From Laccaria trichodermophora (lineage: Eukaryota; Basidiomycota; Agaricomycetes; Agaricales; Hydnangiaceae), in contig JACTVC010000023.1 of the NCBI GenBank assembly GCA_018417955.1, positions 1-64,000 of the forward strand: a stretch of DNA of 64,000 bases, written 5' to 3'. The position numbers and the translations under genes are program-made. Position 1 is the stretch's first letter. Each line of letters opens with the position of its first letter. Shown here in pieces: positions 35,603-47,900 of this stretch. The notes beneath the pieces were generated by a model. The model was not told the origin of the DNA, ran no database searches, and saw only the letters and a program-made list of their open reading frames with translations.

Positions 35603-38600
35603 TCAGCGCCGTCGCCGTCGTCTCTTCCGCTCTTCGCGTTCCTCGTCCCGCCTTCTGTACCCCTGGATCTTCTGCCCACTCCGACGACCCCTCTTTGTCC
35701 TCTTATAGTCTGGTTCTCCGACATCATCAAGATCGACGGGATCCTCGTCCATGGAATCCTGCGTAGGATGCAGATCATCCGGAGTGACCAGTGGGGCCGT
35801 CGGTGGCTGAACTGCGCCTCCCCAAGACATATGACTATTCCAAGGAACGGGGCTTCCCATAGGCAAATCCTCCGGTAATCGTTCGGCAGCCACCCACTGA
35901 GTGGAATCCGAGAGTCTGGCAGCTAGATTGGAAGACGCTGCGCCGCTCAACCTGGCGGATAAACGTTCCGTCATCCGAGACATGAGGGTTGGCTGTGCGG
36001 GGGTGGGAGGTGGGGATCTGGAAGACATTTGTCTTGTAGTCGAAATTCTGGAGGCTAGTGGCTCTGTAGGCCGTTCAAGGGCGAAAGACGATGGCGCGGT
36101 CGTTGAAGGCAATGCCGCAGCCACTGGCCATGGTAACAGAGCACTAGGGGTTGCCTCCGACGATGGCATAGGGAGGGGTAGTACAGTCGTATTTCCCTGT
36201 AAAAGGACAGGGCTGAAGGTATTTCCTGATGGTGACCACATGAAGGCAACGTTCGCGCCAAAGGGCAGCGGGGCGTTATGCGGTAATCCTACAAAGGCAG
36301 GTCCACTGGGTAATACGGGCAACGGAGGGATCTGCATGGTTGTAATCGAGTCCATGTTCAGAACAGCAGCAGAGTCGAGTTTATTCTGATTTTCCCAGGG
36401 GCCCATCGGGATTGAGTTACGCGAGTGACGGAGAGGACGGGGTTCTGGGGACCTAGATCGACGGTAAGGGGCACGTTCACGATAGCGAGGAGAAGGAGTC
36501 CGTTGGTATCGTCTTCTAGAGTATTCGGGACGCACAGGTGATCGTCGTCGCGGAGGGGGTGAAGATCCTCTGTTGACGCGATAGCGGTCTGTTGAGGAAG
36601 ATCGTCGCTGGACGTCCCGAGACTTGTGACGTTCCTTGGTGTCCCTACCCAGGGAGGATGAACTGGTCATAGGTTCTGGGATCGAGGAAGGCCTTTGCTC
36701 TTCGATATCCGCCGCGGGGTCTGGCCATCGGAGGGAAGAACGAGCAAGGGCTCCAACATAGTCTTCGTAATCCGCGTAGGCGACCAGTAATTCCCTGTCG
36801 TTTTCTCTTCTGTGATGCATGTAGGTCCTCATCTGACGAGCTTGGTCCACCGACTCCATTTCGAACCAAAAGCTCTGATTGCGGCTGGAGTTGGCTCTGA
36901 AAATCTGTCTGACCGTAAGATGAAGGCGAGTGGCGATTGATGTTATCAGACTTTGGGTGGTCGAGAATCCTTCCGAGGAAGGTAGCCCATATAACATCAG
37001 AAATGCGGAAGCGAACTCGAAAGGGTCCGTTACGGGAGCCTCTTCCGTCCTGATCTCCGAATCCACAGTGAAGGTGAGAGGAGGGATCTGCGGACCCATA
37101 GCTTCGTGAATAGAATCTTCATCCCCCAATGAGATCTCGTCTTCATTCCACGTACGATTCGTTACTGGGACAGGCAAGGGAGGGGGAATTCGAGTGGGCT
37201 CAGACAAGTTGACTCTCGGTTCTACGATCGCGCCTAAGGCAGCGGGCTCAGTTCCGACAGATGGAGTGACAAGGGGTGATTCGACGATTTGGGCTGGATG
37301 CGGAGCTCTAGCTTCAACAACCTGAGCAGCGGGCGTGGGGATCGCGCTCTCGGTTGTTACCTTCGAGGTCGTTGCTTTATTTTGAACTGATTGTCTTAAG
37401 AAGTCCAGGTCGGGATAGTAGTCGTCATCGCTGTCACTGTCATCGTCAGGTGGAGGTCGCGGGGTTTCATTCAAACGAGGGAGGTCTTCCGGTCTGGGAA
37501 CGGGAGCTACTTTGCCTACATCAGATGATTGCGGCTCCTGAGTTTTGTAGATCCAGAAGGGCTGTGGACGTCGAGTCTTGGTCATGTCCTTATATATTCC
37601 CTTCGGACAGGGTATACCAAAGACGTCCGGATTTGATACGCATCCTTGCGGCGCTCGAGGCGGGTGAAGAAAGAATAGGTGTCGGTGCTTGTCTCTGTCG
37701 TACATGGAATGAGAACGGTGATCGGGAACAAACTTGGCGCCCACTTCGCGGAAGGTCCCTTCAGGCTGGTGATTTTCTACCCATTTGACCCACTTTTTCC
37801 GTTCATGCGGAGGAGCACCTGGTCGGCTAGGAACGGCTCTCTTGACTGGTGGCGGTTTGATCCAAGGGACCCGGTCTTTGGCGATGATTACAGTTTCCGG
37901 AGGAGGGGGTCCATAGTCAATGGTCTGAGACTTCGGCTGTTCCTTGACAGGAGACTTATCCTTCGATGCTTGAATTCCGGACCATGCCCATCCAGAGGAC
38001 TGAGTTCTTGAAGGCTCCTTGGCCGGGGATTTGCTCTTCTGAATAGGGGGTTCAGACCATACCCAACCCGGATCATGGAAGGAAGACGTGTCGCGTAACG
38101 ATAGGTCACCTCGAGACAGAGCTAGAGAATCGTAGTCGTTGACACCCCAATGTAACGGCGCAGCACTGGAACCTGCCGCGAAGTCTATCATAGTTTCTGG
38201 AGCTGCGAGTCGAGCGCGCTCCAAGGGCGTGATTTCCCTTACTATGAAGCATGGGATGCCTTCCTTCAAATACCACCTCGCTTGGCGTTCTTCCATCCCG
38301 TTTAGCCAGACGCCTAAATAGCGGTCGTCTGCCATTCGGGTACGGGCATTAGCGTCAGGCATCCAAAAGGGGGAGGCTTGTAGCCGGGAGACATAATCAA
38401 TGAAGGCATGTTTATCTTTCAGACCTCGTTGAGCTTCGGTGACCCAATCTACAGCTAGCGGGAATCGTCTGATTTGTTTCAGAGAGTTGAGGTTCTCTGA
38501 GGAAGGGTTGAGAGGTCGTATGGCAGAGCTCCATAATGCTCGGTGTGACGGCTCCAGGAAATGATGATCGACGTACTCCTTGTGAAGCGCTTCCATTCTC

Positions 38601-39202
38601 CTTTCCACATCTTGATTCAAACGGACGAGTTTGTCGACATAGGAAGGGTGGATGCAGCCAGTATCAAAAGCGGGGGATGGATCGCTCTTCCAGCAATTCG
38701 TCACGAGTTCGTATTCTGGGAAATCGCGCGGAGTCTCCGCAGCGGGCGACAGGATAAGGGCCCTCCATTCCTTCCCAGGGAACCAGAGTTGAGTGTTCCT
38801 GGTAGGATCAAATGGTCCCATGTGACCGTCATAGCGACGATGTTGTTCCTCGAAATGCCCCAGTCTGAGGTTCAAGTTAGTCGGTCGAGATCCAGGGCAG
38901 AAAGGATTCTGGAAGGAGTTGGGCGATGATATCTTCCAGAGTCGACCTTGGGTGGAAACATATCGGTTATGGATGGAGGGAGGTAAAGAGTAGGTAGGAG
39001 GAGGAGGAAGTCGAGGGATTTGCTCGTAACCCGCGAAACTGGGATTCCGACGAGGCAAATACCGTCTTGTATCGTTGCCGTCAGCTGCTAGGATATGGCC
39101 GAGTCGCCCAGCCATAATATGCGGCTCGAGTGCAATCGCGCTCGAAAGCAGCGGGACACTTCTGACGAGAGCTCTGTGGGGATTTGAAGAAGAAAGGTTC
39201 AA
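35603..39202 (-). CDS. Additional 1199-codon ORF of the retrotransposon
   Basis: A single uninterrupted frame lies between the integrase stop (39323) and the 3' LTR, on the element strand. It is not env-like: I see no signal peptide or membrane span. Residues about 1-350 are Pro/Trp/Tyr-rich and seem folded (LGVWLNGMEERQARWYLKEG). A low-complexity Ser/Pro/Lys linker with two repeats around GW-WS follows (about 380-420). Residues near 740-810 show alternating strands and helices (FEFASAFLMLYGLPSSEGF, QSFWFEMESVDQARQMRTYM) that recall a short RNA-binding fold, a guess only. A strongly Arg/Ser-rich stretch (about 880-960) and a basic end (RERKRRRRRR-like) suggest nucleic-acid binding or nuclear targeting. 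I know no named family. It is intact although gag and pol contain stops. Confidence 0.75.
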   Translation of the reverse strand: MNLSSSNPHRALVRSVPLLSSAIALEPHIMAGRLGHILAADGNDTRRYLPRRNPSFAGYEQIPRLPPPPTYSLPPSIHNRYVSTQGRLWKISSPNSFQNPFCPGSRPTNLNLRLGHFEEQHRRYDGHMGPFDPTRNTQLWFPGKEWRALILSPAAETPRDFPEYELVTNCWKSDPSPAFDTGCIHPSYVDKLVRLNQDVERRMEALHKEYVDHHFLEPSHRALWSSAIRPLNPSSENLNSLKQIRRFPLAVDWVTEAQRGLKDKHAFIDYVSRLQASPFWMPDANARTRMADDRYLGVWLNGMEERQARWYLKEGIPCFIVREITPLERARLAAPETMIDFAAGSSAAPLHWGVNDYDSLALSRGDLSLRDTSSFHDPGWVWSEPPIQKSKSPAKEPSRTQSSGWAWSGIQASKDKSPVKEQPKSQTIDYGPPPPETVIIAKDRVPWIKPPPVKRAVPSRPGAPPHERKKWVKWVENHQPEGTFREVGAKFVPDHRSHSMYDRDKHRHLFFLHPPRAPQGCVSNPDVFGIPCPKGIYKDMTKTRRPQPFWIYKTQEPQSSDVGKVAPVPRPEDLPRLNETPRPPPDDDSDSDDDYYPDLDFLRQSVQNKATTSKVTTESAIPTPAAQVVEARAPHPAQIVESPLVTPSVGTEPAALGAIVEPRVNLSEPTRIPPPLPVPVTNRTWNEDEISLGDEDSIHEAMGPQIPPLTFTVDSEIRTEEAPVTDPFEFASAFLMLYGLPSSEGFSTTQSLITSIATRLHLTVRQIFRANSSRNQSFWFEMESVDQARQMRTYMHHRRENDRELLVAYADYEDYVGALARSSLRWPDPAADIEEQRPSSIPEPMTSSSSLGRDTKERHKSRDVQRRSSSTDRYRVNRGSSPPPRRRSPVRPEYSRRRYQRTPSPRYRERAPYRRSRSPEPRPLRHSRNSIPMGPWENQNKLDSAAVLNMDSITTMQIPPLPVLPSGPAFVGLPHNAPLPFGANVAFMWSPSGNTFSPVLLQGNTTVLPLPMPSSEATPSALLPWPVAAALPSTTAPSSFALERPTEPLASRISTTRQMSSRSPPPTPAQPTLMSRMTERLSARLSGAASSNLAARLSDSTQWVAAERLPEDLPMGSPVPWNSHMSWGGAVQPPTAPLVTPDDLHPTQDSMDEDPVDLDDVGEPDYKRTKRGRRSGQKIQGYRRRDEEREERKRRRRRR

Positions 39203-39322
39203 AACGCACTAAGGAGAATTCGGAGTATCAAAAATTTTTGATCGAACTGTACAGAATTATTAATGACCCTAACCCGAACTTAGGGTTCGGAGGGTAATAT
39301 TTGGAGAGTCGTCCAAGGAGTG

Positions 39323-40659
39323 TCAAATAGATAGGCCTTGGGAATCGAGATATTCTCTCTTGAGAAGGGGGGAATTTCGTATGTCGTACTCCGATACCCA
39401 AGAATCGTCCGCAGGTCCATATCCTTTCCATCGGACTAGGAACATTCTGCGGTTAGCTTTCCTTTTTCCGACTAAACGGTGACCCAGGATCGCTTCGACC
39501 TCGTATTCTTCTGAAGCTCGAAGATCACGCGTCGGGGGTAATTCGGATCGTTCGCCAAATCGTTCAGGCGAGGGTACGTATTTCTTTAGATGTTCTAAGT
39601 TGAACACGGGGTGCATAGAGTAAGTATCCGGTAGTCGTAGTCGGTATACCACGGGATTGATTTTTTCTACAACTTCAAAGGGTCCAATCATCCTTTGGAT
39701 AAGCTTCTTCCCGGTGCCTTCGACGTCTACCAATTCGAGAGAATGTGGATTCACAAGGGCGTAATCTCCGACTTTCAACTCCTGCACCGGACGTCTTTTC
39801 TTGTCATACGCCTTCGCTTGTCTATCTTGGGCTAAAGCAATAGCGTCCTTAGCAGAGTTACGATGTATCTCTAGAGCTTCAACAAAGTCTTCGGCTGACT
39901 GACTAGGCAGGAAGGGGCGGCGAGCAGGGTCGATTTCCAGCACTATCGCGCTCACTGAAGTCCTCGGATTGTAGCCCATAAGCAAGAAGTTAGGGGAGTA
40001 CTTCGTCGACGAATGCACGCTGCTGTTGTAGGAATAGGCTAGAACACTAAGCCAATTCGACCAGTTCTCCTTGTCAGTGGAGACGTAAGCGCGAAGCATT
40101 TGTTCGATAGCGGCATTAAGGACTTCAGTTTGTCCATCGGTTTGGGGGTGGTGCGCAGAAGATAACGCCATGACGCTCCCATAGTTAGAGACTACCGACC
40201 TCCAAAAGATAGTAGCCCATCGCCTGTCTCGGTCTGATATTATAACTTCAGGCAATCCATAAACGTTAACTACTCTTTCCACAAAGAGTTTGGCGAACCC
40301 TTCCTGGGTTAAAGTGGTATGAGTGGGGATTATGATGGCGAACTTGGTAAGCTTGTCCACTATTACTAGTATAGCAGTGAACTTCTGTTCTCCGGACGGA
40401 GGAAGCCCAGTAATCATGTCCATAGTAACAGTAGAAAAGGGCCTTGATGGAATATGCGCGGGCCTTAGCGCGCCCATCTTGGCACGATGGTCCGTTTTGA
40501 TTTTCTGACAAACGTCGCAGGAAGTAGCATAGATTTCGGCATCCTTGCTCATGGTCGGCCAGTAGAATAGTTCTTGAAGTCGCGCTAAAAAGCGGCGGGG
40601 TCCAGCATGAGCACTCTCATAAGGAGATTCGTGAATCCACCTTAACACGTAGTTGATCT
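39323..40659 (-). CDS. Integrase with C-terminal chromodomain (3' part of pol)
   Basis: From the nested-element boundary, a zinc-binding region with paired His and CDVCQK is followed by the catalytic core: VTMDMITGLP (Asp), VIISDRDRRW (Asp) and TDGQTEVLNAAIEQ (Glu). A GPFEV-type region follows, then a chromodomain (EVEAILGHRLV, FLVRWKGYGPADDSW). Chromodomains steer integration by reading histone marks in this class of chromoviruses. The frame joins that of the reverse transcriptase once the nested element and one copy of its TSD are ignored. The stop is TGA at 39323-39325, with more stops behind it, so it is a genuine end. Confidence 0.92.
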
Positions 40660-40918
40660 TTGCACTCAGCCCAGGCTGTAGTTTTTGACCATTGAACCCT
40701 GGATAAATCCAGGTGGCTGGTTTCCATATAGCCTGCATCCACCTGGAATCTCAAATGGCATATTCTGTGGATCCTTGTTACCTCTTGTAGTAGGGCCATA
40801 AATTGAATATAAAAAATCCACCTAGAATAAAAATACCCCTAGAATAGGTTTTCTGTTCATAATATGGTTTTACAGTATCTATTTTTAGCCTGACATGTTT
40901 CAGTTTGTTTCTGAATCT

Positions 40919-41242
40919 AAATATAGCTCAGATGTGTTTTATGATTTAAAATTCTCAGAAATGGTACATCCTGGATCAGCATTGATGACTGGTATGTTTT
41001 CCTGTACTCTATGTATGTTTTTTTTTGCCTAAAGAGCATCCAAATATGTTTTTCAATGTTTGTGATTTATTACAAAATCTAAATATAGCTCAGATATGTT
41101 TTATGATTGAAAAATCTCAGAAATGGTACATTCTGGATCAGCATTGATGAGTAGTATGTTTTCCTGTATTCTGTGTATGTTTTTCTTGCCAAAAGAGCAT
41201 CCACATATGTTTTTTCCATGTCAAATTCCTTCTGAAAAAGCT
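40919..41242 (+). repeat. 162-bp tandem duplication in the nested transposon
   Basis: AAATATAGCTCAGAT occurs at 40919 and 41081, and the following text (GTTTTATGATT, AATGGTACAT-CTGGATCAGC, TGTTTTCCTGTA, AAAGAGCATCCA) is repeated with scattered changes. Confidence 0.85.
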
Positions 41243-42649
41243 GCATTTCACCAGAATATTCCAATTGTGATAATTCTCATTTTTCTCCATCAAATTTTGT
41301 GTGGCAGCTACTCAGAGCTACCAAGTGATGTATAAATATATTTCTGATTTTTTCAAAAAATTTCCGCCTCAATCAGAGGTGCGGAGATGATGGATGCACA
41401 AGTCATGTTGCAGATGACCTTTTGTTCTTTGGAGCTTCTGGGTAACAAACAATCATCAACAAAGGTAGTTTTCGAGCGGAAAATCACAAAAGTACTCTTT
41501 GGAAGGTGTCATTCAACTTATCGATGCTATTAAGTTCATATTTTCTAAGTTGCAACTTGTCTATGTCATATAGTATGACTTTTGGACCTCAATTCGAGCA
41601 GCCTTTGGATGGATGGCTCAGGTTCCAGCCGGATGACGTTTGCAGCTGCCAAAGGTGTTGCCACATAGATGCAAATAGCTGTCCCAAGCCTCAAAAGCCA
41701 TGGTATCCGTCCTTCACACTTGTATTTAATGAAAAAAATACATTTTAGTACTCTACAAGTAGCAAATAGACCAATTTTCCAATTTTCATGTTCATACCGC
41801 CCTCGCAAGTGGATGGATGCCACATAGTGAAGTTAGATGACGAGTTTGAAGCTGTAGACAAACAGAGGCAAACTTCCCAAACATATTGAAAACAACGGAA
41901 ATTGAGCAAGGAGAGGAAGGGAACACTATACTGACCATGGTAAAATATCTCAGCATGATTAATTGACAACTTTTCACTTGCACTTTTATGAGAGGTTGGC
42001 TAAAAAGATGTAGAGAAAGGATTATTTCTGTCTCTGAAGCTCAAAAACATATCATTCCAGCTACTTGTAAACTAATATATGCCAGCTATAGTCTACCCAA
42101 CATCCATAGCATAAGTGAAAGGATATTAGGACAGGCAGTTTTGTATTTTGAGTAAAATAACGCACCTGAAAGTCTTGTTCTCATTTTTCTAATTTTTAAG
42201 AGGGTTTTAAAACATATAATTGTGCTGGGAAACCTTGGTCTACTTGCCTAATATTTTGAGAATTAGATCCAAACAATCCTAAGTAAAGGTGGACGTCAGT
42301 AAAGAAATTCTGAGTACTGTAATCACTTTTATAATGAAGAATTTGTTGTGAAAGTCATTGAATAAAGTGTATTTTTTGTGATTTAAACCATACTGTGTCT
42401 ACTAAAACCATCCAATGGCCATGAAACTTACATAGAAATCTCTATAATGAAAAACTGACTGGATTTCCAAATTTTTATGGAAATCAGAGGATGGTGGAGA
42501 TACAGGTGACAGGATAGTTGCAGAGGGGTAACAATAAAGCAACTGAAAGTGCCGGAATCTCTCAGGTGTAGATTGGAATTCTTATGACTTTTACTCCCTG
42601 CCTGATAAATACATAGTGCTACCTATCTCAAATGTTAGTACTACTCTTA

Positions 42650-44375
42650 AGTACCTCTAAATACATTCTTCCATATTTTTTTTCCCTCAATAACGAGTGC
42701 GCGAGTGAGTGCGTGCAGCGCGCCTTCAGCGCTCGGCATTTTCCGAGCGCTGTTGATGGGTGGTTGAGCACGCCACGTCTACTCTCCATCTTCCTTCCGT
42801 TCGACCATCGACTCGTTTGTGGGTCCTGTACCACTCCATCAACCACATCCTCCCTCGAATACAAGGTCTCGCTCAAGTCATCCGACCGCCTCTCGACGTT
42901 TGCGCAACCGCCAAGTCCACGCCATCTCCACCATTTTCACCATCTCCACCACTCCATCCCCCCTTCCATTCAACAAACGATTCAACGTCAATCCACTGCT
43001 ACTCCACGCTCAACATGTGTCTTCTCGCCTCACGCTCATCCCAAACTCCCTCGAGTCTCGAATGACCGCTTCTCGATGTTTCACCTCACGTTCGCGCAAA
43101 CATCAACCACCGGATACGCTCGCATGAAACGCACGAGCACCTCATACGTTCCGACTCATGGATTTCAGAGAGGAGTGTTCCACATTTCTCGAAGCTGGCG
43201 TCGATGCACTGTAAGTGGTATGGCAGCTTCCCCTTATCCGTTGAAAACTGATTTTGACATTACAGATTACAACAGGGAGTTATTTTACAGGACCCCCCAC
43301 CTAATTCCATTCTCTATGCGAACGGCGCCACCACGAAATGGCTGATGTGTCACGCAAACGGGACGTGCCACGTCGACGGCGACCCCACGACAACGACGTT
43401 TCACCACCTCCACCCTCCACCAATGACGGCGACCGCCCACCACTACCACTACAAGGGCCACGAGTGTCCACCCCTCACGAATGGCGATGAGAGCCCACCA
43501 TCCTCGCCATTCCAACGACAACGGGCGACGAGCGCCCATCACCACCACCACCAACGCAGACAACCTGTCGGCGACGTGGAACCAGACGACGAACAACACT
43601 GTTCGTCGTCATCGGATCGGCGACGATCCAGGACATCATGCAGTCTGCATGATCAGACTCGACTGCGTCAAGAACGAGGTGGAAGCAGATGGCAGCAAGC
43701 GGGGGTGATCAATGCGAGGGATGGCCGCTTCGGGTTGTAGTAGCTGATCCCAAGTAAGTATATAGCCCTCTCCTCCCCACTCCTCGCTCTGACAAACGAC
43801 TATGACAGATTTTGTCATCCTTCATTGACGACAACGCCACCTGAGGGACGAGGGACGATCACGACGGATGAGCACAAAGCCAAGACACGACCACGACCAC
43901 GTATAACGACGTGCCATCACGATGCGAGGGCCACCACCGTGGACGATAACGTACCACTAACTGTGACCACGATGCACGACAACGACGATGGACCACCACG
44001 ACGTGAAGACGAAACGACGACGGACCAACACGACACACACGCTATTATGACCATATTGGATGACGGCGACGTGAAGAGGACCGCAACCAGCATGTACCAC
44101 TACGGTGCGAGGACGGACCACCACCACCACCACCACGCGGACTACCACCTGGTGGGAGGATGTACGGAAAGGGTGGGATGGGTTGGACGAGGCGATGATG
44201 GAGGGGGTGAATGTGTGCGAGCCGTCAAGCTAATGTGCAGCATCTGCTGCGCACTCGATTCAGTTGGCTGTGGGACAAGCTGATGGTGCCGATTGTTAGG
44301 CAGGAAGATAACGGAGAGGGTCTGTGTGCTTATGTTGATCCCACACTTGAGGAGCTGGTGGAGGACAACGATGAG
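42650..44375 (+). other. GC- and CpG-rich island inside the nested transposon
   Basis: About 1.7 kb of high-GC sequence sits within an otherwise AT-rich element. It contains open frames with Pro, Ser, Thr and His bias but no family I know. Its right portion has runs of GACGAC and CACCAC that make most frames open by composition. A plus-strand frame ends in an acidic peptide just before TAG near 44373 (DPTLEELVEDNDE), which reads like a true protein end. A captured piece of host gene is possible. Confidence 0.45.
42727..42752. repeat. Perfect inverted repeat, 10-bp arms
   Basis: CAGCGCTCGG, a 6-nt loop, then CCGAGCGCTG. It lies at the left margin of the GC-rich island. Confidence 0.9.
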
Positions 44376-44910
44376 TAGGTACATTTTGGTAGCATCAGGG
44401 ACCGGGAATCTCGGACAACTGCATATTAGTAATCTTGTTTGTACATATTGGTTAGTCCCTTTCCGCGTCAATGAAAGCGTCATCCAAAACATCTGGAACT
44501 AATCCATCAAATTCAACAAACGTGAGGATGAGGAAAACATATGAGGAGGTGTAAATATAGTCTAGCATATATCTGGAGGGCTTTGCTGTCTTTTTTTCCG
44601 AGAGAAACAGACTGCAGAGGGAAAAAACATCATCAGATGCTTAAATATGCCTTTGTTTACAGTTGTTAGTATCAAAGGCTGGAATGACAGATCTAAAGGC
44701 GGAATAAATGAAAATATCAAAACTTATATACCTCCTACATCTCCAATATATTGTTTCCCATCAGCCATACCCCTCTAAAGTCATTGCTACAGAGGTGAGT
44801 GGATTAATCCACAGAGGGAAAGGCTTGGAAAAATCCACCACCTATGGAAAACAGTCAGGTGGATTATTCCAGTTTATATGGCATAGGCCTACAGCCATGG
44901 GTGTTGCACT

Positions 44911-47900
44911 GGGTACACATAGTCGTGTTCTCCAACCTGCGTCGATAAAGTAAAGTAGACCGTCTTGACCTCTCTGAAAGTGGCTAGCAGAGATTATCGT
45001 TCGTTCATTAGGTTGTTTTTGGATATAGCGGGGGGCGAAGAATTTGTCCCTTTCGTAACCTTCCGCAAATTCCTTGCAAATGATGGGGTCTACCGCTATG
45101 AGCAACTGCGTTCGACTCGTCCATTCTTCGTTCGGCGGTAATTCCGAGGGCTTAGTTCCTGCTGGGTAGGTCCAATGGTCGGATTTGGCGAAGGGCAAAA
45201 CTTCACCTTGCTCGCCGGAGTCAACAGGTGAGGTCTCTTCGACTATCGCAGAGTCGGACTCATTCTGATCATCACTGGTTGGTTTAGTGATAGTTCCGCG
45301 CCTTTCTTCGGCAGCGGTTTGTCGTCTCGTCCGGACCGCAGATGCGTGTTTGTCGATTACGTCTTCCCACCTCATAACACTGAATGCTGCCTTAGGAGCA
45401 GCCGCACGGAATATTCTGTCTTCGGCCTTTTGAGCGATATTACGTTTGACAGGATCCTGTTCTATAGGAGTAATGTCGTCGCTAAGCGGAGAATCGTGTG
45501 GTGGAATTCGTATCAAGCGGGATAAGGGGTCGACGTTAGAATGTATTCGGCCGGCTCGATGCACTATTTTGAGTCCAGGGTAGGCAGCGAATACCGCCCC
45601 CCAAGCAGCTAGACGACGATTGGCATTCTCATAGACTCGCGCCCATACCAAGGCTGCGTGATCGGTGATCAGAGTAATTTCTTCTCCTTCAATGAAAGGT
45701 TGAAACTTTACAAGCGCTTCTTTGGCGGCGAGCGCTTCCCGTTCAGTAGCACTATAATTCCGTTCAGCAGATTTAAAGGTTCTGCTCCAATAAGCGATAA
45801 CTCTTTCCACATGGACGACAGTTTCATCCAACGTGGCTCCCCACTCGTCTGGATGTTCGACTTCATGCTTTTCTTTATGTAGTCTTGTTGTTAACTGAGG
45901 TATTTCCTTTCCAGCTTCCCAGGCCGCTTCGAGCCTAGCATAACAGGGAGTTCCTTTCAAATCTTTCACCGCGATAGTCTGTACTTGTTGCAGACTGGCG
46001 CCCAGGGCTGTGTCCGAGGCATCCGTATAAAGTCTATAGGCCTTATTCGCCATAGGATGCCCTAGTACAGGAGCATTCGCTAGGGCTTCCTTGGCTTGTT
46101 CGTAAGCGGTCTCTTGTTCCGCGCGCCAGTGCCATTTAACTCCTTTCTTAAGGAGGTCAAATAACGGCGCTGCGATCATGGAATAGAAGGGAATATAGGC
46201 AGAAAAGTAGACGACCATTCCTAAAAACTTCTGAAGATCGGACACTGAAGTTGGTCTAGCGAGTTCCATTATTGCTTGGACTTTCTCTTTGTGGGTAGAT
46301 AATCCTAACCGGGAGACCTTCTGTCCTAACAGAAGTATAGAGGAGTAGCCAACGAAACATTTCGCTGGGGATAAGGTGATTCCGGAGGCGGCTATAGCTC
46401 CGAGGACGCGATCTAAATGGACAAGATGGTCTTCCCAGTTTTTTGAGTAAATCACTATGTCATCGATATAGACCAGAGCGAAAAGCCATAGGAACGGGGC
46501 CAACACGCCTTGCATGATCCTTTGAAAGATGGACGGTCCATTCCTCAGGCCAAAGGGCATCCTCCTGAATTGCCACAGTCCTAAGTGGCAGCGGAAAGCT
46601 GTCTTCTCCTTATCGTCGTCGGCCATTTCTAATTGCGTGAATCCGGCGAGGGCATCGAATGATGATAATACTTGAGCTCCAGATAACGCTTGTATGATTT
46701 CCGATTGTCGGGGAATCGGGAATTCATCCGGTATCGTCTTAGCATTGAGCTTATGATAATCGATTACTAGCCGTGGTTTACCGTTTCGGTAAACGACGAG
46801 GGCAGGGAAGCCCCATGGACTAACCGATGGTTCGATAACTCCTGTTTCGAACCAGGTTTTCATTTGTTGGTCTATAACTTCTCTTTTCGCTGGAGAGGTA
46901 CCGTACATGGGTTCCGAAATTGGCAAGGTATCTGGCTGCAGCGGGATCCGGACTCGCGCTTCCACATGCCCTAGTCGACCATTTACACCGAAGGCTGCTG
47001 CATTTCTGCGCAAGACTTCAGACAGTCGTTCCTGATACTCTTCCGGAATGTCAGGACCAAGATTGACTAGTTTTTCCACGTCTCCTTCTAAAGGATCTTC
47101 GGGCACGGCGGTGGTTTTGGGTCCCCACGTATCATCATTCTCGAAACGGTCGTCATGACCAGGGGTATCTGCAAAGGGATTCTCTGCAGTTGCTAAATCT
47201 TGAGCCTTCAAGGTTCCCATTATAGTCTTCTTCAGCGCTTCAGCAGAAGCTGCCATCCTAGAGAGATGTTCGTAGTCCTTGGGTTTATCTAACGAAAGTT
47301 CAGGATCAATCAGGTATCCCACCACTTCTCCAGCTCTAACATAACGAGGATGCGGGCTGGTATTGGCAATGGGTAGGTAGGGACAGGAAGCCGTTATCCA
47401 GGTAGTGGGAGCTGCCATAATGTTTTGATCATCAGTTCCAATAATGATCTTCTCCACTATCCAATCCTCGCGCCCTTCAAAGGCTGCGTCTACAGCAACG
47501 TTACGAACATGGTAAGGTTGGATGAGTGTGTCTTCGGAAGCAGTTACTTCCGTCAATTTCCTCGCATTACTTTTCGGTTTAGCGCGGGCTACGGCCTTCC
47601 TTCGGACGAAAGACTGAGTAGTATGCGCTACTCTTAGCTCGAATCCCAAGTCTACATTGTGAGCGGAGGCAGCGGGTAACACGCGCCCTGATTTCCCAAC
47701 CATGACTTCACAGAGACCCGTGGCGTGTCTAATAACGCTCAATTCGTATGTGGTCTGAAAGTCTTCTCCTAGTAGAAGAGGAACATTCATGTTCCTTACG
47801 ACGTAGGCTTCAAGTTCAAAGCTAACAATCGATTCATCTTGAGCTACAACGAAGAGTTCGGTCTTGATGTACCCCAGGACTTTGGCTCCTCCTGTAAGGT

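Larger units (their letters stand above)
40667..44903. mobile_element. Nested hAT-like DNA transposon, 4237 bp
   Basis: Flanked by TTGCACT at 40660-40666 and 44904-44910, a 7-bp direct repeat (8 bp allowing one mismatch, as for hAT elements). Ends are imperfect inverted repeats: left CAGCCCAGGCTGTAG, and the right end read inward CACCCATGGCTGTAG. Subterminal pieces also correspond, with TCCAGGTGG / TCCACCTG and TTTCCATA words on both sides. No transposase frame is recognisable, so it appears non-autonomous. Removing 4244 bp restores the pol frame exactly. Confidence 0.8.

Noticed and set aside
35901..36389. Plus-strand frame of 162 codons inside the extra retrotransposon ORF
   Set aside because: It lies wholly antisense to the 1199-codon frame and has no motif.
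39240..39300. Interstitial telomere at 39.28 kb (AACCCTAA-like text)
   Set aside because: Only a couple of partial repeats occur, between two element ORFs; too short to mean anything.
43957..44283. His- and Thr-rich frames near 44 kb as genes
   Set aside because: Runs of CACCAC and GACGAC keep all frames open; I see no introns, motifs or homologous pieces.
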